From NCBI GenBank assembly GCA_016293155.1, contig JAEDEU010000009.1, forward strand, positions 1 through 28,896: a DNA stretch of 28,896 nucleotides, given 5' to 3'. Positions 1 to 6,800 of the stretch are shown one piece after another. The notes beneath the pieces are model-generated. The model saw only the letters and a program-made list of their open reading frames with translations. It made no database searches and was not told the origin of the DNA. This stretch comes from Clostridiaceae bacterium. GTDB lineage: Bacteria; Bacillota; Clostridia; Oscillospirales; Butyricicoccaceae. The first letter of the stretch is position 1; each line of letters starts with the position of its first letter. The position numbers and the translations under genes are program-made.

Positions 1-110
1 TCGAGCAGCAGTGTCGGAATCAGGGAATCCGTTCGGTTTCAGATGTCTTTCTGTTTACACTGGATGAAACCGGCAAGCAGTATATTCAAAAGAAGGAGCG
101 ATCCGCATGA
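1..110 (+). CDS. DUF421 (YetF-like) membrane protein, C-terminal end only
   Basis: An open frame enters from the left edge and ends at TGA 108-110; only the last 36 codons are present. The visible part reads ...VSDVFLFTLDETGKQYIQKK..., which resembles the C-terminal soluble beta-rich domain of DUF421/YetF-type membrane proteins (segment with a hydrophobic strand followed by D-x-x-G). The stop overlaps the ATG of the next gene (ATGA at 107-110), so the two are translationally coupled. The neighbouring DUF4363 gene supports the call, because DUF421 and DUF4363 genes are commonly paired in Clostridia and Bacilli. The function of the pair is not established. Most of the protein lies outside the window, so the assignment rests on a short stretch plus context. 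Confidence 0.6.
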   Translation, partial: EQQCRNQGIRSVSDVFLFTLDETGKQYIQKKERSA

Positions 111-487
111 AGCGCGTCTGGATTGCCGCATTTTTGCTTTTCGCCATAACCACAGCGGGAATTTGGAATTATTTCTGCATTCAAAATACGGTAAATGAGC
201 TGAATACCACGCTTTCCTCTGCATATCAGGCTGCGGAACGCAATGATCTTTCCCGCGCTTCGGCGCACACACAGGCTGCGCTTCATATTTTCGAGCAGAG
301 CCGCGGTTATTTGAGTCTCGTGCTTTCCCATCAGTCGCTTGATATGATTACCGTGAGCTTTGACCGCACCATTCGCGCCGCAGAAAACCAAGATTTTTCG
401 GAATTTATGACCGAAAGCTCCGAGCTGAAGGCACGCATTCGCCTGCTTCCGGAAAGCGAAAGCCTCTCCTTTTCCAACCTGTTTTGA
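107..487 (+). CDS. DUF4363 family protein, membrane-anchored
   Basis: A 126-residue protein of unknown function. Residues 5-24 form one hydrophobic N-terminal helix (membrane anchor or uncleaved signal); the rest is a helical, extracytoplasmic-looking domain with conserved-looking patterns (an N-terminal helix of about residues 25-65 and a second around 70-115). Size and layout fit DUF4363. The start is set by AAGGAG eight bases upstream and by the ATGA overlap with the DUF421 gene before it. It is the last gene of its unit and ends 40 bases before a hairpin terminator. I infer that it acts at the cell surface with the DUF421 partner; nothing in the sequence names a substrate or reaction. Confidence 0.72.
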   Translation: MKRVWIAAFLLFAITTAGIWNYFCIQNTVNELNTTLSSAYQAAERNDLSRASAHTQAALHIFEQSRGYLSLVLSHQSLDMITVSFDRTIRAAENQDFSEFMTESSELKARIRLLPESESLSFSNLF

Positions 488-526
488 TCGCTCTGGACGG
501 AAAAAGCAATTCCAAATACAAAATTC

Positions 527-562
527 AGCCCCTCACCAGTTCTCGCGGCGAGGGGCTGTTTT
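527..562. terminator. Bidirectional intrinsic terminator between DUF4363 and nrdR
   Basis: The eight-base arms AGCCCCTC (527-534) and GAGGGGCT (550-557) pair around a 15-base loop. On the plus strand the stem is followed by GTTTT, and on the minus strand by GAATTTTG. It lies between two convergent genes and can serve both. Confidence 0.8.
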
Positions 563-565
563 GAT

Positions 566-1021
566 TCAGTGATTTCCAATGAGCTTATTCAGCTCTTCCA
601 TAAAGGTATTGATGTCTTTGAACTGACGATAGACCGAGGCAAAGCGCACATAGGCGACCTCATCCACATCCTTGAGCCGCTCCATCACCATTTCACCGAT
701 GCGCACCGTGGAAACCTCTTTTTCCATACTGCCATACAAGCTCTGCTCGATCTCCTGTGCGATTGCCTCCATCTGTGCCGCTGTCACCGGACGCTTTTCG
801 CAGGATTTAATCAGTCCGCTGATGACCTTCTGGCGGCTGAACTGCTGGCGTGAACCGTCCCGTTTGATGACCATCAGCGGAGTTGCCTCAATGGTCTCAT
901 AAGTAGTAAACCGTTTCCCGCAGCGCAGACATTCTCTGCGGCGGCGAATGGACGCACTCTCATCGGTCGGTCGGGAGTCGATCACCTTGCTTTCGATATG
1001 ATGACAGAACGGACATTTCAT
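566..1021 (-). CDS. nrdR: NrdR, transcriptional repressor of ribonucleotide reductase genes
   Basis: A 151-residue protein of the usual NrdR length. Residues 3-34 hold the four-cysteine zinc ribbon (C3, C6, C31, C34) with the arginine-rich RRRREC segment, and about 46-136 is the ATP-cone that senses ATP/dATP. NrdR represses nrd operons by binding paired NrdR boxes when dATP is high. No nrd gene is visible here, so its targets are elsewhere. The ATG at 1021 is chosen over an in-frame ATG 60 bases upstream because GGAGG lies about eight bases before it and because the zinc ribbon begins at residue 3 as in the family. It has its own extended -10 promoter and ends at the shared terminator. Confidence 0.96.
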   Translation of the reverse strand: MKCPFCHHIESKVIDSRPTDESASIRRRRECLRCGKRFTTYETIEATPLMVIKRDGSRQQFSRQKVISGLIKSCEKRPVTAAQMEAIAQEIEQSLYGSMEKEVSTVRIGEMVMERLKDVDEVAYVRFASVYRQFKDINTFMEELNKLIGNH

Positions 1022-1060
1022 TACGATTACCTCCGGTGTTGAATCACAGTTTATAGTTAT

Positions 1061-1069
1061 ATTATACCA
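1061..1069 (-). promoter_or_regulatory. Extended -10 promoter of nrdR
   Basis: On the minus strand TGG directly precedes TATAAT (1061-1066), a TGn extended -10. The -35 position holds only a T-rich stretch. The implied leader is about 30 bases before the nrdR start. Confidence 0.6.
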
Positions 1070-1093
1070 TTTCCGGAGCAAAAAGAAAAGTTT

Positions 1094-1840
1094 TTAATTC
1101 AGTTTTTCCGCGCTGTACTTGGAAGAAAATATTGTGTAGACAATCGTCTGCGCCGCCCAGATCAGTGAAACCGCAACCAATGCGGACATCCCGATCCCCA
1201 GCATCAGACGCGCAAGCAGGCACAGCACGATCAGCACCAGCATCAGCTTCTGCATAAACATATGGGTACGATAACACGCCTTAAAAACCGCATACTGTTC
1301 CGCCTCGTCACAGCTTTCCATCCATTCCTTCTGGAAATTCATGCGGGTGGCATCGCCCCGCTTTTCCGGCATGAGCTTTTTGGTCCAGTCGATCATTTTG
1401 ACCTGTACAACACAGATCATAATCGCACAGACCAGAAATACTGCCACAAACACGATTCCAAGATTCTCCGCTCCACATGCTGTACCAAAAACGAAGAAAT
1501 CCCAGATAAATCCCAGTGTAGTGATACCAAGCCCCAGTCCCATACGCCTATCGCCGGACTCAATGCGCGCGTCATCCTCGCTTCGGACTCCGTCCGCATA
1601 CATCCGATATCCTGTTCCAAACAGCAGAAGCGCAATTGCCAGAAGCACCGCAGTGCCACCAACCAGCAGTGCATTGACATGGACTGCCATTCCCTGCTCC
1701 AGCTGTGCCAATACCGCCTGTACATCTACCATCGCCGTGCCTACGAGCGAAAAAAATCCGATCACGCCGCCGACAATCCCCGAAATAATCAGAACCAGTG
1801 CAAAGTGCACCCAGCGAATCCCTTTTCTGTTACGATTCAT
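1094..1840 (-). CDS. DUF3169 family polytopic membrane protein
   Basis: A 248-residue membrane protein with about six hydrophobic segments (roughly 10-32, 55-75, 103-122, 130-147, 195-213 and 218-238). The cytoplasmic loop after the second segment contains E-S-G-D-R-R-M, and a second loop contains K-E-W-M-E-S-C-D-E-A-E, both of which fit DUF3169. Its ATG overlaps the stop of the upstream XRE gene (ATGA, 1837-1840), so the two are co-translated. XRE-DUF3169 pairs recur in Firmicutes, but no function is established; I infer a membrane effector or sensor whose amount is set by the repressor. The family name is from memory of these motifs and is less certain than the membrane topology. Confidence 0.7.
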   Translation of the reverse strand: MNRNRKGIRWVHFALVLIISGIVGGVIGFFSLVGTAMVDVQAVLAQLEQGMAVHVNALLVGGTAVLLAIALLLFGTGYRMYADGVRSEDDARIESGDRRMGLGLGITTLGFIWDFFVFGTACGAENLGIVFVAVFLVCAIMICVVQVKMIDWTKKLMPEKRGDATRMNFQKEWMESCDEAEQYAVFKACYRTHMFMQKLMLVLIVLCLLARLMLGIGMSALVAVSLIWAAQTIVYTIFSSKYSAEKLN

Positions 1841-2046
1841 GATTCATCCTCCTCATACCGAAAAATTTCTTCCACCGTTGTGCCGAGCACCTGTGCCAGC
1901 CTGAGCGCCAGTGTGACCGACGGCGAATAATCCCCCCGTTCAATCAGGCTGATGGTCTGACGGGACACACCAATCAGTCGCCCCATCTCCTGCTGATTGT
2001 AACCAGCCTTCGCCCGAAATTCCTTGAGTCTGTTGTATAACGGCAT
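1837..2046 (-). CDS. Small XRE-family transcriptional regulator
   Basis: A 69-residue protein that is essentially one lambda-Cro/C1-type helix-turn-helix (about residues 6-60): LKEFRAKAGYNQQEMGRLIGVS, then RQTISLIERG as recognition helix and SPSVTLALRLAQVLG after it. Small XRE proteins of this kind bind palindromes as dimers. RBS GAGAGGGTG precedes the ATG. It overlaps the DUF3169 gene by four bases. Directly upstream lie three TGACAA-n6-TTGTCA palindromes covering the promoter, which makes autorepression of the two-gene operon likely; this is inferred from position, not shown. No signal-sensing domain is present, so the inducing signal, if any, may come from the membrane partner. Confidence 0.92.
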   Translation of the reverse strand: MPLYNRLKEFRAKAGYNQQEMGRLIGVSRQTISLIERGDYSPSVTLALRLAQVLGTTVEEIFRYEEDES

Positions 2047-2098
2047 CCGATCACCCTCTCTTCTTTTTTATCATTTCCCTTGAATTTGAAAACAAAGT

Positions 2099-2172
2099 TG
2101 ACAACTTTTGTTGTCATTATTCTATCATTGACAACTTTCCTTGTCAATAGATTTTGACAAATATTTTTGTCA
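2099..2172. promoter_or_regulatory. Array of three 18-bp palindromic operators
   Basis: Three sites share TGACAA-n6-TTGTCA: 2099-2116 (perfect seven-base arms TGACAAC/GTTGTCA), 2129-2146 (extended to TTGACAA/TTGTCAA at 2128-2147) and 2155-2172 (TGACAAA/TTTGTCA). Centres are 30 and 26 bases apart. They cover the upstream region, the -35 and spacer, and the transcription start of the XRE operon. A looser palindrome, GTTGA-n6-TCAAC, sits at 2179-2194. I infer that the adjacent XRE protein binds them. Confidence 0.75.
2119..2147 (-). promoter_or_regulatory. Sigma-A promoter of the XRE-DUF3169 operon
   Basis: On the minus strand TTGACA (2142-2147) is followed after 17 bases by TAGAAT (2119-2124). 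The predicted start is near 2112, giving a leader of about 65 bases. The -35 lies inside one palindrome and the start site inside another. Confidence 0.82.
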
Positions 2173-2199
2173 TTTTTTGTTGACGCGCATCAACGGACA

Positions 2200-2236
2200 A
2201 TAGAAAAGATCCCTCCTCAGCCACTGAGAAGGGATC
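2200..2236 (-). terminator. Intrinsic terminator of the acyltransferase gene
   Basis: On the minus strand GATCCCTTCTCAG pairs with the arm ending GAGGAGGGATC (stem 2208-2236, four-base loop with small mismatches), followed by TTTTCTATT. It starts 14 bases after the acyltransferase stop. Confidence 0.82.
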
Positions 2237-2249
2237 CTGATTTCATCTT

Positions 2250-3302
2250 TTATTTGACAGCTGCGGCTTCTTTGGAACGGAATACAGCTGCATTCAGCCG
2301 ATCCATCACCTTATTGTAGACATCCGTGATCTTTTGAACCGCCAGAATACGCGCCACGATGTACGAATACGCCAGCATAATCACCAGACCGATCACGCCG
2401 CTGAACTCAATGTGCAGAATGTCGCGCACAACCCAGTCCAGAATGAACTGCGGGAATGCATGGAACAGATATACCGCCATGCTGTTGCGTCCGATTGCAG
2501 TGAAGATACCCTCCTTACTGCGCGTACAGGACAGGAACACCAGACACATGAGCGGTGCAAGCACATACAGCGACGCGCGCATCACCGGTCCGCCGACATC
2601 GGCAAAATTCAGCGACTGATCCCAGTAGCAGTTTACCATGTGATACGGATGGTGCGAATTGCTCGGACTGAGTGCATCAAATGCATTGCCCAGCAGAACA
2701 CCCGCCGCGGTACATACCACAAACAGTCCAATCGCCAGAGCCGGAGGCGTGCGGCGCAGCTTGTCCATGCGCTCCTTGGAGCAGTAAATACCCATCAAAT
2801 AGAACGGGAAAAAGCAGATTGCACGCGAAAGCGACAGTACGCGGCCGACGTTCGGATCCACACCGACAATCAGCGCGACCACAATTGAAATCACAAACAG
2901 TCCGCGGATCTTGGACAGCTCCGGCAGCAGCAGGCGATACAGCATCAGCGCCACCAGAAACCAGTACATCTTGAGCGGAGTCAGAAGATTGTACGTAAAT
3001 CCTCCGCCGAACGGCAGGGATGCGAGATAAAACAGCGTATTGAAGATCAGAAACGGCAGCAGACATCCTTCCAGCGTGCCTGCACGGCGCTTTTCCAGCT
3101 TTTTGCCAAAATAACCGGAGATAAACAGAAACAGCGGCATCAGTACCATCAGCAGACCGACGCGAAGCCAGTTCAGCCAGCCGTACTGCACGCCCAGATT
3201 ATCATAAACATGCGCATAAACCACGAGCACCATCAGGATTCCCTTCAGGTTGTCGAACATCGCGTCCCGCCCGTTTTCCCGCGCGGCAGCATTTCCTTGC
3301 AT
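2250..3302 (-). CDS. Acyltransferase 3 family integral membrane protein
   Basis: A 350-residue protein with about ten hydrophobic helices. The N-terminal segment RDAMFDNLKG (12-21) followed by a membrane helix containing VVYAHVYD (His31) is the signature of acyltransferase-3 enzymes of the OafA/fucose-4-O-acetylase type, which move acyl groups (often acetyl) from acyl-CoA onto extracytoplasmic sugars. The acceptor cannot be told from sequence; cell-wall or surface polysaccharide is plausible. The start at 3302 is preferred to an in-frame ATG at 3323 because GGAGG lies six bases before it and the upstream ATG has no clear RBS. It stands alone, between its own terminator and the terminator of the isomerase gene upstream. 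Confidence 0.88.
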   Translation of the reverse strand: MQGNAAARENGRDAMFDNLKGILMVLVVYAHVYDNLGVQYGWLNWLRVGLLMVLMPLFLFISGYFGKKLEKRRAGTLEGCLLPFLIFNTLFYLASLPFGGGFTYNLLTPLKMYWFLVALMLYRLLLPELSKIRGLFVISIVVALIVGVDPNVGRVLSLSRAICFFPFYLMGIYCSKERMDKLRRTPPALAIGLFVVCTAAGVLLGNAFDALSPSNSHHPYHMVNCYWDQSLNFADVGGPVMRASLYVLAPLMCLVFLSCTRSKEGIFTAIGRNSMAVYLFHAFPQFILDWVVRDILHIEFSGVIGLVIMLAYSYIVARILAVQKITDVYNKVMDRLNAAVFRSKEAAAVK

Positions 3303-3370
3303 ATGTATCCTCCATTCATCCATTCAATTCTCGGTACAGCTTCCGCGCTTCCGCGGTCTGTACCTGAATT

Positions 3371-3376
3371 ATTATA
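3371..3376 (-). promoter_or_regulatory. Probable -10 element for the acyltransferase gene
   Basis: A perfect minus-strand TATAAT lies 69 bases before the start codon. The -35 position is only a T run (3394-3399), so promoter strength is uncertain. Confidence 0.4.
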
Positions 3377-3510
3377 ATACATCTTTCCGGTACAAAAAAG
3401 GAGCAGACTGCACAGTACCGCCGTAACTTTTATCTATTTTTTCATTACTTTGTTTGATGATAGTACAATAATTGGAATATTTTTATAACTTTTTGCTTTT
3501 TTCTATCGGT

Positions 3511-3541
3511 CAAAAGGAGCACAGACAAAGGTCTGCGCTCC
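3511..3541 (-). terminator. Intrinsic terminator after the sugar isomerase gene
   Basis: On the minus strand GGAGCGCAGAC and GTCTGTGCTCC form an 11-base stem (3516-3541, one G-T wobble) with a CTTT loop, followed by TTTTG. It begins six bases after the stop codon. Confidence 0.85.
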
Positions 3542-3546
3542 CGTAT

Positions 3547-4344
3547 TTATTCGCGGATAATTGTGTTCAGATAATGCAGGGAATCGCTCAGCTCGCTGCG
3601 GTCCTGATAGTCCCCGGAATAGACCTCAATCAGCGCCGCGCCGTCATAGCCCAGCCCATTCATGCGGTCAAACAGCTCCTCAAATCGGAATGTTCCGGCT
3701 CCGGGCAGCATACAATCCCGATCCTGCGTGTGGTCGCTGATGTGCAGATTGACAATGCGGTCGCCCACCGCATCCACATAATCCTTCCAGTCGTGCCCCG
3801 CACGTTCTGCCTGCTTGAGATCCAGTGTGAATTTCAGCTCCGGAACATTATCATGCAGACCGCGCAGGAACTCCGGATCATGCGATTTGCACCACGCAAC
3901 ATTCTCCTGCGCAATCGCCATGCCCCACCGCTGTGCCCGCTCGCACAGCTGATGATAGATCTCATAGCGCCGCTGCGCGTTATCCTGACGCATCGGCAGA
4001 CCGAGCGGAACCTTCCGTTCTCCATGGAAGGTCAGGAACTGCGCACCCCATTCCGCTGCACATTCGCAGTAGCGTTCATAATCGTCCAGCGTGTCCTGTA
4101 CGCGCCGCTCGTAGTCGGCAAACAGATAAATTCCCTCGACACCGGAGGAAAACGGATGCACCGAGACCACATTCAACCCAAGCGCATTCAGACGACGCCG
4201 GTATTCCGTACAAAACGGTCGTCTGTATTCGCTCTGCGCATTGACAAATACCTCCACATTCTCAAAGCCGAGCGCGGCAATGTATTCAATCCCCCGCTCA
4301 ATCGGGGTCGGATAAAAGCACGCCGTGGAAATTCCAAACTTCAT
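3547..4344 (-). CDS. Sugar phosphate isomerase/epimerase, TIM-barrel (AP-endonuclease-2 family)
   Basis: A 265-residue (beta/alpha)8 protein of the xylose-isomerase-like/IolE-type superfamily, which binds one or two divalent metals and usually catalyses aldose-ketose isomerisation or epimerisation. The N-terminal strand MKFGISTACF, Glu147 (AQENVA), Asp175 (FTLDLKQA), His201 (NLHISDH) and Glu240 (ALIEVYSGD) fit the metal ligands of the fold. The substrate cannot be assigned. AAGGAGAG precedes the ATG. The gene starts just after the terminator of secF, with no room for a separate promoter, so it probably depends on read-through from secDF. A hydroxypyruvate isomerase or inosose-type enzyme is also possible. 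Confidence 0.85.
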   Translation of the reverse strand: MKFGISTACFYPTPIERGIEYIAALGFENVEVFVNAQSEYRRPFCTEYRRRLNALGLNVVSVHPFSSGVEGIYLFADYERRVQDTLDDYERYCECAAEWGAQFLTFHGERKVPLGLPMRQDNAQRRYEIYHQLCERAQRWGMAIAQENVAWCKSHDPEFLRGLHDNVPELKFTLDLKQAERAGHDWKDYVDAVGDRIVNLHISDHTQDRDCMLPGAGTFRFEELFDRMNGLGYDGAALIEVYSGDYQDRSELSDSLHYLNTIIRE

Positions 4345-4359
4345 ACGGATCTCTCCTTA

Positions 4360-4390
4360 GAAAAAGAGCCGCTGCGTATGCAGCAGCTCT
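4360..4390 (-). terminator. Terminator between secF and the isomerase gene
   Basis: On the minus strand AGAGCTGCTGC pairs with GCAGCGGCTCT (4365-4390, one wobble, ATAC loop), followed by TTTTTCT. The T tract ends a few bases before the RBS of the downstream isomerase, so this hairpin probably makes expression of that gene partial. Confidence 0.8.
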
Positions 4391-4400
4391 CGGATATTTT

Positions 4401-5312
4401 TTAACGGATCTTCTGTTTCCTGAACTTTCTGCGCAGGAGCGTCCACAGGGAGCCGGACAGGAAGATCGAAGAATATGCGCCGCAGACAATGCCGACGATC
4501 ATCGGCAGCGTAAACTGACGCAGGGAAGTAACGCCAAAGATAAAGATCATACCGATGGTGAGCATCGTTGTGATCGACGTATTGATGGTGCGCTTCATGG
4601 TCTGCCAAATGCTCTTTTCTACGGTATCCGCAAACACCTCTCGTCTTGCATACTTGAGATTCTCACGCACACGGTCAAACAGGATCACGCTCGCGTTGAT
4701 CGAGTAGCCCAGAATGGTCAGCGCAACTGCAATAAACTTCGTATTGAACGGGATCTGAAGAATAACATAGGCGGAAAGAATAATCAAGAGGTCATGGATC
4801 AGGCAAAGCACTGCCGCCAGTCCGGAGGTCAGCTCAAAGCGGAAGCTGATATAGATCAGCATCAGCAGAACCGCAAAGCATGCCGCGGTCAGCGCCTTCT
4901 GCTGCATCTCCTTGCCGATGGTCGCATTGACATCCTCGACGCCCAGCGTATCATCGTCCGTCAGTCCATAGGTCTCCTGCATTGCACTGATAACTGCGGC
5001 ACGCTTGGTCGTGTCGATTGCAGTGGATTTAATCACCACTGCGTCTCCGTCACCGGACTGCTGTACCGAGGACGGTGCAATGCCGGCTGCGTTTTCAAAC
5101 AGCTCCGGAATCTCCTCATTGACCATTTCACTGGTGACTTCCGTATTCATGCGGAAGGTCATGCTGGTACCGCCGATGAAGTCGATATCCATATTGAACA
5201 GATTGATGCCGAACGGCAGCGTAATCAGTCCAATCAGACCCGGCGCAATCAGCACCAGCGAAATAATTGCAAAGATCTTAAAGTTTTTGACGATCTCAAA
5301 TTTTGCTCTCAT
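4401..5312 (-). CDS. secF: Protein translocase subunit SecF
   Basis: A 303-residue six-helix RND-type membrane protein. With SecD it forms the SecDF complex, which uses the ion gradient to help pull secreted proteins out of the SecYEG channel. Signature features are DFIGGTSM at about 43-50 in the first periplasmic-side loop and the transmembrane motif GYSINASVILFDRVREN around 205-222, the SecF version of the motif that carries ion-relay residues. Length is normal. The start has AAGGGGG upstream and lies 15 bases after the secD stop, so it is transcribed from the secD promoter. A hairpin terminator follows 11 bases after the stop. Confidence 0.96.
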   Translation of the reverse strand: MRAKFEIVKNFKIFAIISLVLIAPGLIGLITLPFGINLFNMDIDFIGGTSMTFRMNTEVTSEMVNEEIPELFENAAGIAPSSVQQSGDGDAVVIKSTAIDTTKRAAVISAMQETYGLTDDDTLGVEDVNATIGKEMQQKALTAACFAVLLMLIYISFRFELTSGLAAVLCLIHDLLIILSAYVILQIPFNTKFIAVALTILGYSINASVILFDRVRENLKYARREVFADTVEKSIWQTMKRTINTSITTMLTIGMIFIFGVTSLRQFTLPMIVGIVCGAYSSIFLSGSLWTLLRRKFRKQKIR

Positions 5313-5327
5313 GTCTGTTCCCCCTTC

Positions 5328-6620
5328 TCACGCACCGTACAGCTTCGGATTGCGGATCTTGAAGTCAACCAGACGGTTGAGCAGGAAATGCGTGACCGTC
5401 AGTGCGGTAAACATGGAAATCACAACACCGATACCCAGAGTCATTGCAAAGCCGACGACTGTGCCGCTGCCGAAGAAGTACAGCACGACAGCCGCAATCA
5501 AAGTGGTAATATTGGAGTCAAAGATTGCGGTGAATGCACGGCTGAAGCCGGAATCAATGGACGAGCGAATGGTCTTTCCGTTCTTCAGCTCCTCCTTGAT
5601 GCGCTCAAAGATAATGACATTTGCGTCAACCGCCATGCCGATGGACAGGATAATACCTGCGATGCCCGGCAGGGACAGATTGACATGCGCCAGAGTCAGC
5701 ACAACCGCCTCCAGTGCGATGTAGAAGCACAGCGCAATCGCGGCAACCAGACCCGGCAGCTTATACATAAAGATCATGAACAGCATGACCAGCAGCACGC
5801 CGATACCGCCTGCAATCAGGCTGGTGGACAGCGCCTTTTCACCGAGCTGCGGACCGACCGCGCTCATCTGAACCTGATTCAGTGTAAACGGCAGCTGACC
5901 GATGTTGATCTGCTCCGCAAGCAGCTTTGCGCTGTCTGCGTCGAAGCTGCCGGAAATCACACAGGTGTCGCCCGTAATGCCGGTCTCTGCATATTCACTG
6001 CCGACACCCGGCTCGGACAGCACGGAATCATCCAGACGAATCGAAATGATATTCTTTCCGGACTCCGCATTTGCCGCCTTTTTGGTCGCTTCCGTCCACT
6101 TTTCTACGGCGTCCTCTGCAAAGGTAACCTCAACATAATGCTGACTGCCGAGCGATGTCTGGGACAGCTGACCATAGCCCGCCTGTGCCTTGACAATATC
6201 CGATCCGGTCAGGATCACATTTCCGTCCGCATCCTCAAAGGTCAGCTGTGCGGTTGCGCCCAGCACCTTAACTGCCTCCTCCGGATCGTTGATCGCCGGA
6301 ATTTCAATGACAATACGCTTGTCTCCCGACAGCGTAACTGTTGCCTCGGTATAGCCCAGCGCATCCAAACGCTTGGTCATCATCGCCTGCACCGATGCCA
6401 TATCACTGCTCAGATTCTCGGACTGATAACCGTCCGGCAGAACCGCTTCAAAGGTAATCGACGAGCCGCCGACCAGATCCAGACCGCGGCGGATGCCGTT
6501 TTCTTCATCCAGAACACTTGGAATGCTGACCGGACCGAGATTCAGTCCAAACGCTGCCGTCAGGCAGAGGATTACAATCACAAGCAGAACTGCAATGAAG
6601 GATATGATACTTTTCTTCAA
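5328..6620 (-). CDS. secD: Protein translocase subunit SecD
   Basis: A 430-residue partner of SecF. The first membrane helix is residues 5-26, RGLDLVGGSS (45-54) begins the conserved extracytoplasmic region, the P1 head is in the middle, and the C-terminal half holds five helices including GMAVDANVIIFERIKEEL, where the acidic and arginine residues mark the proton/sodium relay. The start is taken as TTG at 6618-6620: AGGAGG lies nine bases upstream and the protein then begins MKKSIISFIAVLL as in relatives. In-frame ATGs at 6653, 6668 and further upstream would add a basic stretch; the outer ones fall at or before the promoter. It is co-transcribed with secF. Confidence 0.95.
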   Translation of the reverse strand: MKKSIISFIAVLLVIVILCLTAAFGLNLGPVSIPSVLDEENGIRRGLDLVGGSSITFEAVLPDGYQSENLSSDMASVQAMMTKRLDALGYTEATVTLSGDKRIVIEIPAINDPEEAVKVLGATAQLTFEDADGNVILTGSDIVKAQAGYGQLSQTSLGSQHYVEVTFAEDAVEKWTEATKKAANAESGKNIISIRLDDSVLSEPGVGSEYAETGITGDTCVISGSFDADSAKLLAEQINIGQLPFTLNQVQMSAVGPQLGEKALSTSLIAGGIGVLLVMLFMIFMYKLPGLVAAIALCFYIALEAVVLTLAHVNLSLPGIAGIILSIGMAVDANVIIFERIKEELKNGKTIRSSIDSGFSRAFTAIFDSNITTLIAAVVLYFFGSGTVVGFAMTLGIGVVISMFTALTVTHFLLNRLVDFKIRNPKLYGA

Positions 6621-6677
6621 AACCAGTCGCCTCCTAAAATTCAGCAAAATCATATTTGCCGTTCGCATAACACAATA

Positions 6678-6706
6678 ATTATATACGATGAACGGATGCA
6701 AGTCAA
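6678..6706 (-). promoter_or_regulatory. Sigma-A promoter of secDF
   Basis: On the minus strand TTGACT (6701-6706) is followed after 17 bases by TATAAT (6678-6683). The predicted start is near 6671, about 50 bases before the TTG start of secD. Confidence 0.88.
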
Positions 6707-6743
6707 TTTTTTTGCATCTTTTTTGTCTCATCTACACAAAACA

Positions 6744-6778
6744 AACACAAAAACCGGTCGGAACAGTGTCCGACCGGT
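6744..6778 (-). terminator. Intrinsic terminator of purB
   Basis: Perfect ten-base arms ACCGGTCGGA and TCCGACCGGT (6753-6778) with a six-base loop, followed on the minus strand by TTTTTGTG. It lies 22 bases after the purB stop. Confidence 0.92.
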
Positions 6779-6800
6779 CGTATCGTTTTGATTCTGCGAA

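Noticed and set aside
4794..6791. A 665-codon plus-strand open frame opposite secD/secF
   Set aside because: It is antisense to two unmistakable genes, has no RBS or family resemblance, and spans both genes, the gap between them and the secDF promoter. Long antisense frames are expected opposite genes with a strong third-position bias.
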